Part shown: one piece after another, positions 58,682 to 64,000 of the stretch
Numbering within the stretch: the stretch's first letter is position 1
Layout: every line of letters begins with the position of its first letter
From: Caballeronia hypogeia
Lineage (GTDB): Bacteria > Pseudomonadota > Gammaproteobacteria > Burkholderiales > Burkholderiaceae
Length of the DNA: 64,000 nucleotides
NCBI RefSeq assembly: GCF_001544875.2
Contig: NZ_FCOA02000032.1
Coordinates: 18,819-82,818, forward strand
Reading direction: 5' to 3'
Notes under the pieces: generated by a model
Database searches by the model: none
Told to the model about the DNA's origin: nothing
Seen by the model: only the letters and a program-made list of their open reading frames with translations
Translations under genes and position numbers: made by a program

Positions 58682-59818
58682 TCAGAACAGATCGAGCTGC
58701 GGGTTCGCGCGCGGCTCGACTTTCTTCTCCGGCCGCTGAAACTCGGACATATCGAGAATGCCGCGCTGCCGCGCGTTCAGGCCGAGGCGCTTCGTCGCTT
58801 TCTGGAAACGCTGCTTGAGCATGTCGGCCCACAGGCCCTCGCCTTTCATGCGCGTCGCGAAATCCGAGTCATAGTCCTTGCCGCCGCGCATGTCGCGCAC
58901 GCGGCTCATCACGCGATCCGCGCGATCGGGGAAATGCGCCGCCAGCCAGTCCTTGAAAAGCGGCGCGACTTCCCACGGCAGACGCAGCACGATGTAGCTC
59001 GCGCTTGTCGCGCCAGCCTCCGCGCATGCTTCCAGCACCCGTTCCATATCCGGCTCTGTCACGAACGGAATGACCGGCGCGATGCTCACGCCCACCGGAA
59101 TGCCCGCCTCGGCGAGCGTGCGAATCGTGCGCAGGCGCCGCGACGGCGTCGCCGCACGCGGTTCGAGCGTACGCGCGATATCGGCGTCGAGCGTCGTCAC
59201 GGTGATCGCCGCCATCGCCTGGCCGCGCGCGGCCATCGGCGCGAGCAGGTCGATATCGCGTTCTATCAGCGAATTCTTGGTGATCGCCGCGAACGGATGC
59301 CCGCAGTCGTGCAGCACCTGAATCACGCGTCGCGTGATTTGCAGATCGCGCTCGACGGGCTGATAAGCGTCCGTGTTCACGCCGAGCGCGATCGGTTCGG
59401 GCTCGTAATTCGGCTTCGCCAGTTCGCGTTCGAGCAGTTCGGGCGCGTTGATTTTCGCGTAGATACGGCTTTCGAAGTCCAGCCCCGGAGAGAGGCCGAG
59501 ATAGCTATGCGTCGGCCGCGCGAAGCAGTAGATGCAGCCGTGCTCGCAACCGCGATACGGATTCAGCGACACCGAAAACGGAATGTCCGGCGAGCTGTTG
59601 CGCGTGAGGATGGTTTTCGCGCGTTCCTCGAAAATCTGCGTGCGCAGCGGCGGTGCGCCTTCGGTGTCTGGATCGGCGGGATCGGCGCTGTGCTGCCAGC
59701 CGTCGTCCACGCGTTCGCGCGCGTCCTTTTCATAGCGCCCCTGAAGGTTCGTGACTGCGCCGCGCCCCTTCAGCGGAGCGGGCGGCGCGACGGGATATTC
59801 ACGATCGGGCAATGACAT
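58682..59818 (-). CDS. PA0069-family radical SAM protein (SplB-like), SOS-box linked
   Basis: The 378-residue protein is a radical SAM enzyme with the cluster motif CEHGCIYC (Cys91, Cys95, Cys98). It belongs to the PA0069/Rv2578c group of COG1533, which also contains spore photoproduct lyase SplB, but no activity is proven for the group. YGCEHG-type start of the fold and conserved IVLRLPWEVAPLFKDWL at about 270 are visible. The start ATG at 59818 is favoured: an upstream ATG at 59872 would place a LexA box inside the coding region. Lrp lies upstream in the same direction but the box is between them. Confidence 0.9.
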   Translation of the reverse strand: MSLPDREYPVAPPAPLKGRGAVTNLQGRYEKDARERVDDGWQHSADPADPDTEGAPPLRTQIFEERAKTILTRNSSPDIPFSVSLNPYRGCEHGCIYCFARPTHSYLGLSPGLDFESRIYAKINAPELLERELAKPNYEPEPIALGVNTDAYQPVERDLQITRRVIQVLHDCGHPFAAITKNSLIERDIDLLAPMAARGQAMAAITVTTLDADIARTLEPRAATPSRRLRTIRTLAEAGIPVGVSIAPVIPFVTEPDMERVLEACAEAGATSASYIVLRLPWEVAPLFKDWLAAHFPDRADRVMSRVRDMRGGKDYDSDFATRMKGEGLWADMLKQRFQKATKRLGLNARQRGILDMSEFQRPEKKVEPRANPQLDLF

Positions 59819-59840
59819 TGCGACAAAATCCAACAGTTGA

Positions 59841-59860
59841 TACTGTATAAATATACAGTA
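59841..59860. promoter_or_regulatory. near-perfect LexA (SOS) box upstream of radical SAM gene
   Basis: TACTGTATAAATATACAGTA matches the E. coli consensus TACTGTATATATATACAGTA at 19 of 20 positions and is palindromic apart from the two central bases. It lies 23 bases before the radical SAM start and downstream of the lrp stop. Confidence 0.92.
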
Positions 59861-59885
59861 GTCATGCGTCATCGCAAGTGAAGAA

Positions 59886-60374
59886 TCACGTCTCGACGAA
59901 GATCCTGAGCGTCTCCTTGATTTCCTCCATCACGACATAGCTCTTCGACTGCACCGCGCCGGGCAATTGCAAAAGAATGTCTCCGAGCAGTTTGCGATAG
60001 TCCGCCATCTCCCCGATCCGCGCCTTGATCAGATAGTCGAAGTCGCCTGACACGAGATGGCATTCGAGCACCTCCGGAATCTTCTGCACTTCGCGGCGAA
60101 ACTGCTCGAACATGTTGCCGCTCTTGTGATCCAGGGTGATCTCGACGAACACAAGCAGCGCCGCGCCCAGTTCCGTGGGGTTGACGCGCGCGTAGTAGCC
60201 GGTGATGACGCCATCCCGCTCCATGCGCTTCACCCGTTCGATGCACGGCGTCACCGACAATCCCACCCGCTCCGCCAGGTCCTTCATCGCGATGCGGCCA
60301 TCCTCCTGAAGAATGTTCAGGATCTTGTGATCGAGCTTGTCGAGCGTACGTACCGGATTTCGCTGAGTTCGCAT
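59886..60374 (-). CDS. Lrp/AsnC family regulator, probable control of dadA
   Basis: The 162-residue protein has the Lrp HTH (about 12-60: LDKLDHKILNILQEDGRIAMKDLAERVGLSVTPCIERVKRM) and the RAM effector domain (VFVEITLDHKSGNMFEQFRREVQKIPEVLECHLVSGDFDYLIKARI). It is divergent from dadA across a 153-base gap, the arrangement seen for alanine-responsive Lrp/DadR-type regulators, so it probably activates dadA in response to alanine or leucine. The ATG at 60374 is favoured over codons that extend into the promoter. Confidence 0.92.
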   Translation of the reverse strand: MRTQRNPVRTLDKLDHKILNILQEDGRIAMKDLAERVGLSVTPCIERVKRMERDGVITGYYARVNPTELGAALLVFVEITLDHKSGNMFEQFRREVQKIPEVLECHLVSGDFDYLIKARIGEMADYRKLLGDILLQLPGAVQSKSYVVMEEIKETLRIFVET

Positions 60375-60527
60375 TTGTTTTTCCTGAAAATCCACCAAAT
60401 ACAATAACTAAAACTGCCTCGAAGTCCATACCATAGTCGATAACACTATACGAGCTTCAGTTTGCCGCGTCGATCGACTTAAGGCGCACGAGCAGACGGA
60501 GGTTCATCGGATCTGGATGGAGATCAC

Positions 60528-61820
60528 ATGCGAATCGTTATTCTCGGAAGCGGCGTCGTCGGCGTGACAAGCGCGTATTACCTTGCTCGCGCGGGCCACG
60601 AAGTCACGGTCATCGACCGCGAAGCCGGCCCCGCCCTCGAAACGAGTTTCGCCAATGCCGGACAGATCTCCCCGGGTTACGCATCGCCGTGGGCCGCGCC
60701 GGGCGTGCCGCTCAAGGCCGTGAAATGGATGTTCGAGAAGCACGCGCCGCTCGCCATCCGCCTCGACGGCACGATGAACCAGCTGCAGTGGATGTGGCAG
60801 ATGCTGCGCAACTGCACGCAGGATCGCTACACCGTCAACAAGGGCCGCATGGTGCGCCTGGCCGAATACAGCCGTGACTGCCTGCAGGCGCTGCGCGCCG
60901 ACACCGGCATTCACTATGAAGGCCGCACCGGCGGCACGCTGCAACTGTTCCGCACGCAACAGCAATTCGATGGCGCCGGCAAGGACATCGCCGTCCTGAA
61001 GGACGCGAACGTGCCGTTCGAACTGCTCACCGCCGACGAACTCAAGAAGGCCGAGCCCGCGCTCGCCGCCGTGTCGCACAAACTGACGGGCGGCCTGCGC
61101 CTGCCGAACGACGAAACCGGCGACTGCCAGATGTTCACCACGCGTTTGGCCGCCATGGCGGAAGCGCTTGGCGTCAAGTTCCGCTACAACACGTCGATCG
61201 ACGCGCTCGCGGTTGCCAACGGCCGTATCGCGGGCGTGAAGTGCGGCGACGAGATGGTGACGGCGGATTCGTATGTTGTCGCGCTCGGCTCGTACTCGCC
61301 GAAGCTGCTCGGCGATCTCGTGAAGATCCCGGTTTATCCGCTGAAGGGCTATTCGATCACCGCGCCAATCGTCGATGCGAAGCGCGCGCCTGTTTCGACC
61401 GTGCTCGACGAAACGTACAAGATCGCGATCACGCGTTTCGACGACCGTATCCGCGTGGGCGGCATGGCGGAGATCGTCGGTTACGACAAGAAGCTGAAGA
61501 ACGCGCGTCGCGAAACGCTCGAAATGTGCGTCAACGACCTGTTTCCGGGCGGCGGCGACACCGCGGGCGCCACGTTCTGGACCGGCCTGCGCCCGATGAC
61601 GCCGGACGGCACGCCGATCGTCGGCCGCACGCCGGTGCCGAATCTGTTCCTGAACACGGGCCACGGCACGCTCGGCTGGACCATGTCGTGCGGCTCGGGC
61701 CAGTTGCTCGCCGATCTGATGTCGGGAAAGCAGCCGGCCATCCGCGCGGACGATCTCTCGGTGCATCGCTACTTCGGCGATGTCGGCGTGAATCGTCGTC
61801 CGGGATACGCGAACGCGTGA
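60528..61820 (+). CDS. dadA: D-amino acid dehydrogenase small subunit DadA
   Basis: DadA oxidises D-alanine and other D-amino acids at the membrane, passing electrons to quinone. The 430-residue flavoprotein starts with the FAD-binding MRIVILGSGVVGVTSAYYLA (GSGVVG 7-12), then ETSFANAGQISPGYASPWAAPGVPLKAVKW, typical of DadA, and the C-terminal FAD contact TGHGTLGWTMSCGSGQLLADL. Its divergent Lrp-type neighbour is the likely regulator. AGATCAC before the ATG is a weak ribosome site (GGAG further upstream). A perfect terminator follows. Confidence 0.95.
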   Translation: MRIVILGSGVVGVTSAYYLARAGHEVTVIDREAGPALETSFANAGQISPGYASPWAAPGVPLKAVKWMFEKHAPLAIRLDGTMNQLQWMWQMLRNCTQDRYTVNKGRMVRLAEYSRDCLQALRADTGIHYEGRTGGTLQLFRTQQQFDGAGKDIAVLKDANVPFELLTADELKKAEPALAAVSHKLTGGLRLPNDETGDCQMFTTRLAAMAEALGVKFRYNTSIDALAVANGRIAGVKCGDEMVTADSYVVALGSYSPKLLGDLVKIPVYPLKGYSITAPIVDAKRAPVSTVLDETYKIAITRFDDRIRVGGMAEIVGYDKKLKNARRETLEMCVNDLFPGGGDTAGATFWTGLRPMTPDGTPIVGRTPVPNLFLNTGHGTLGWTMSCGSGQLLADLMSGKQPAIRADDLSVHRYFGDVGVNRRPGYANA

Positions 61821-61839
61821 TCGTCCGATAGCTCAAGCG

Positions 61840-61871
61840 AAAACGGCGCCTTCGATCGAAGGCGCCGTTTT
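61840..61871. terminator. terminator between dadA and the acyl-CoA dehydrogenase gene
   Basis: A perfect 32-base palindrome, AAAACGGCGCCTTCGA and its exact complement, with A and T runs at the ends. It lies between convergent genes and probably stops transcription in both directions. Confidence 0.92.
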
Positions 61872-61899
61872 CGTCTCGCAGTCGCTTGCGGCAAGCAAA

Positions 61900-63690
61900 T
61901 CAGAACTGATCTTCGCTCAACGCGAGCACGCCTTCCTTGCCGCTCGCGCTGACGATCGACGCCTCGATCCCCGGCGCATGCGACAGAATGTGTTCCGCGT
62001 AGAACTCGGCCGTCGCGATCTTCGCCGTGTGAAAGCGCGCGTCTTCGTTGAGCTTGGCATGCGAGACGAGCATCGCGCGCGCCATTTGCCAGCCGCACAG
62101 CACCGTGCCCGCGAGCCGCAGATAAGGCACGCTGCCCGCGAACACCGCGTTCGGATCGCTCTTGAACTTCGCGACGATGAATTCGATCGAGCGCGCGAGC
62201 GAAAGGCTCGCCGCGCTCAAATGCCGATGCATCGACATGAAGGGCTTGCCGTCCACTTCGGCGAGCGCCGCGATGGTCTGGTCGATCTGCGCGAGCAGCG
62301 CCTGCGCCGTCGCGCCGCCATCGCGCACCGTCTTGCGGCCGACGAGGTCATTGGCCTGGATCGCCGTCGTGCCTTCGTAGATCGGCAGAATGCGCGCATC
62401 GCGATAATGCTGCGCCGCGCCGGTTTCCTCGATGAAGCCCATGCCGCCATGCACCTGCACGCCGATACTCGCGACATCGACCGACATCTCCGTGCTGAAG
62501 CCCTTCACGATCGGCACGAGATATTCGTAGATGGCCTGATGGCTCGTTCTCGCGTCCTCGTCCGGATGCGCGTGCGCGAGATCGCTGTGCGACGCCGCGA
62601 CATACGCGAGCGCGCGGGCGCCTTCGGTATAGGCGCGCATCGTCGCGAGCATGCGGCGCACGTCCGGATGATGAATGATCGTCACCGGCTCTTTCGCGCT
62701 GCCATCGACCGGACGGCTCTGCACGCGCTCCTTCGCATACGCGACTGCCTGCTGGTATGCGCGCTCGGCGATCGCCACGCCCTGCATGCCCACGGCGAAA
62801 CGCGCCGCGTTCATCATGATGAACATGTACTCGAGACCGCGATTCGCCTCGCCGATCAGATAGCCGGTCGCGCCGCCGTGATCGCCGAACTGGAGCACGG
62901 CCGTCGGGCTCGCCTTGATGCCGAGCTTGTGCTCGATGGACACGCAATGCACGTCGTTGCGCGCGCAGGGCGTGCCATCGTCGTTGACGAGGAACTTCGG
63001 CACGAGGAACAGAGAGATGCCTTTCACGCCTTCGGGCGCATCGGCCAGGCGCGCGAGCACCAGATGCACGATGTTTTGCGCCATGTCGTGTTCGCCGTAG
63101 GTGATGAAGATTTTCGTGCCGAAGATCTTGTACGTGCCGTCGCCCTGCGGCTCCGCGCGCGTGCGCACGAGCGCGAGATCGGAACCGGCCTGCGGCTCGG
63201 TGAGGTTCATCGTGCCGGTCCATTCGCCCGAGATGAACTTCGGCAGATAGCGCGCTTTCTGCTCTTCGCTGCCCGCGGTGAGCAACGCTTCGATGGCGCC
63301 ATCGGTGAGCAGCGGGCACAACGCGAACGAGAGATTCGCCGAGTTGAGCGCTTCGATGCATGGCGTCGCGATGAGCTTGGGCAAGCCTTGTCCGCCGAAG
63401 TCCGTCGGATGCACGACGCCTTGCCACCCGCCTTCGGCGAATTGACGGAACGCGTCCTTGAAGCCGGGCGTCGTCGTGACTTCGCCGTTCGCCCAGGTGC
63501 TCGGATTGCGGTCTCCGGCGACATTCAGCGGCGCGATGACCTCGCCACAAAAGCGCGCCGCTTCCTCGACGACGGCTTGCGCGGTGTCGAAGCCCGCGTC
63601 TTCGTGACCGGGCAGCGCGGCGATGCTGTCGATATCGGCCAGCTCCTTCACCACGAACAGCATGTCCTTGACCGGGGCGCTGTAGCTCAT
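61900..63690 (-). CDS. acyl-CoA dehydrogenase, DmdC/long-chain type
   Basis: The 596-residue flavoenzyme has the acyl-CoA dehydrogenase core (MNLTEPQAGSDLALVRTRA at the FAD/substrate strand, GMQGVAIAERAYQQAVAYAKER, QVHGGMGFIEETGAAQHYRDARILPIYEGTTAIQANDL) plus the extra C-terminal domain that is typical of the DmdC/FadE-like group. The catalytic Glu is probably in the YEGTTAIQ region. ATG at 63690 follows a strong AGGAGGAG. Electrons go to ETF, whose alpha subunit gene lies just upstream, so it is a beta-oxidation module. Confidence 0.93.
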   Translation of the reverse strand: MSYSAPVKDMLFVVKELADIDSIAALPGHEDAGFDTAQAVVEEAARFCGEVIAPLNVAGDRNPSTWANGEVTTTPGFKDAFRQFAEGGWQGVVHPTDFGGQGLPKLIATPCIEALNSANLSFALCPLLTDGAIEALLTAGSEEQKARYLPKFISGEWTGTMNLTEPQAGSDLALVRTRAEPQGDGTYKIFGTKIFITYGEHDMAQNIVHLVLARLADAPEGVKGISLFLVPKFLVNDDGTPCARNDVHCVSIEHKLGIKASPTAVLQFGDHGGATGYLIGEANRGLEYMFIMMNAARFAVGMQGVAIAERAYQQAVAYAKERVQSRPVDGSAKEPVTIIHHPDVRRMLATMRAYTEGARALAYVAASHSDLAHAHPDEDARTSHQAIYEYLVPIVKGFSTEMSVDVASIGVQVHGGMGFIEETGAAQHYRDARILPIYEGTTAIQANDLVGRKTVRDGGATAQALLAQIDQTIAALAEVDGKPFMSMHRHLSAASLSLARSIEFIVAKFKSDPNAVFAGSVPYLRLAGTVLCGWQMARAMLVSHAKLNEDARFHTAKIATAEFYAEHILSHAPGIEASIVSASGKEGVLALSEDQF

Positions 63691-63727
63691 CGTCTTGTCT
63701 CCTCCTGATTCCGACAGATTCGGTACG

Positions 63728-63759
63728 AAAAAAAGGGCGCAACATCCGTCGCGCCCTTT
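63728..63759 (-). terminator. terminator between etfA and the acyl-CoA dehydrogenase gene
   Basis: AAAGGGCGC (63732-63740) pairs with GCGCCCTTT (63751-63759) around a 10-nt loop and on the minus strand is followed by a run of T. It lies after etfA and before the acyl-CoA dehydrogenase start, so the latter may need its own promoter or partial read-through. Confidence 0.85.
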
Positions 63760-63799
63760 CTTTTTATTTGCTGCGAGTGCGTGACTCGCACGGCGCGGT

Positions 63800-64000
63800 T
63801 TAGCCGAGCTCTTTGACCAACTCAGGCACGACCGAGAACAGATCGCCGACCAGACCATAATCCGCGACGCTGAAGATCGGCGCTTCCGGGTCCTTGTTGA
63901 TCGCCACGATGACCTTCGAGTCTTTCATGCCCGCGAGATGCTGGATCGCGCCCGAGATGCCGACGGCCACGTACAGTTGCGGCGCGACGATCTTGCCGGT
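63800..64000 (-). CDS. etfA: electron transfer flavoprotein alpha subunit, C-terminal end only
   Basis: Only the last 66 codons are inside the window; the start lies beyond 64000. The visible part, KIVAPQLYVAVGISGAIQHL, KDSKVIVAINKDPEAPIFSVADYGL and the ending SVVPELVKELG, is the FAD-binding domain of EtfA, which passes electrons from acyl-CoA dehydrogenases to ETF-ubiquinone oxidoreductase. It is upstream of the acyl-CoA dehydrogenase gene, the usual association, with a terminator-like hairpin between them. Confidence 0.97.
   Translation of the reverse strand, partial: TGKIVAPQLYVAVGISGAIQHLAGMKDSKVIVAINKDPEAPIFSVADYGLVGDLFSVVPELVKELG

Noticed and set aside
1..64000. CRISPR arrays, insertion sequences, integrases or attachment sites
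   Set aside because: No spaced direct repeats, no transposase- or integrase-like proteins, and no tRNA 3' end duplication near the tRNA-Asn gene were seen.

Overview
The window is gene-dense, GC-rich chromosomal DNA from a beta-proteobacterium, almost certainly Burkholderia sensu lato (Burkholderia, Paraburkholderia or Caballeronia). The grounds are the protein sequences, the gene orders yceD-rpmF-plsX-fabH, rpsP-rimM-trmD-rplS, rluC next to rne, and lutABC with a divergent GntR regulator, and the overall codon use. Genus and species cannot be fixed from sequence reading alone. I see no phage, insertion sequence, integrase, CRISPR array or rRNA. One tRNA gene, tRNA-Asn(GTT), is present.

Layout. 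1-3.0 kb (minus): yceD, rpmF, plsX and a truncated fabH, for lipid synthesis and ribosome biogenesis. 3.3-7.7 kb: a Maf-type pyrophosphatase and a tetrapyrrole-methylase-fold methyltransferase, converging on an rluC-HAD-Rieske-sppA run. 8.6-11.8 kb: RNase E behind a leader of about 0.9 kb. 12-16 kb: molybdenum cofactor genes moaA, mobA, moeA plus a small membrane protein and a GNAT enzyme. 16-20.6 kb (minus): a LUD-domain protein, a Na+/H+ antiporter-type transporter, a 2-hydroxyacid dehydrogenase and RmuC. 20.7-26.4 kb: pncB, fdxA, tRNA-Asn, then lutABC and its divergent regulator. 26.4-33.8 kb: a 24-residue membrane microprotein, CreA, an AraC regulator with AzlCD, an unknown gene behind a sigma-28-like promoter, an SOS-box-linked UvrD-type helicase, two Lys/Ala-rich exported proteins and an S4 protein. 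34-43.5 kb: MATE exporter, candidate sRNA, phospholipase-D lipoprotein, fumC, thioesterase, small lipoprotein, ArsR regulator, a Cys-repeat exported protein and a large FecR/DUF6600 protein. 43.6-51 kb: thyA, a VpsR-type sigma-54 activator facing a sigma-54 promoter, folA, pmbA, darP, mogA, orn. 51-58 kb: M48 protease, rsgA, DUF2007 protein, CobD/CbiB-like membrane protein, CoA pyrophosphatase and the rpsP-rimM-trmD-rplS operon. 58-64 kb: TM2 protein, an SOS-box-linked radical SAM protein, lrp/dadA, an acyl-CoA dehydrogenase and the end of etfA.

Themes. Most genes are housekeeping: RNA processing (rne, orn, rluC, trmD, rimM, rsgA, darP), folate/thymidylate (folA, thyA), molybdopterin (moaA, mobA, moeA, mogA), lactate oxidation (lutABC), D-amino-acid use (lrp/dadA) and beta-oxidation with electron transfer (acyl-CoA dehydrogenase, etfA).

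The least explained signals are regulatory. They are a near-perfect LexA box in front of a SplB-like radical SAM gene, a second LexA-like box at the helicase, a FliA-type promoter before an orphan unknown gene, a sigma-54 promoter beside an enhancer-binding protein and before a small unknown ORF, and a roughly 64-nt transcription unit whose first hairpin exposes an anti-Shine-Dalgarno loop.
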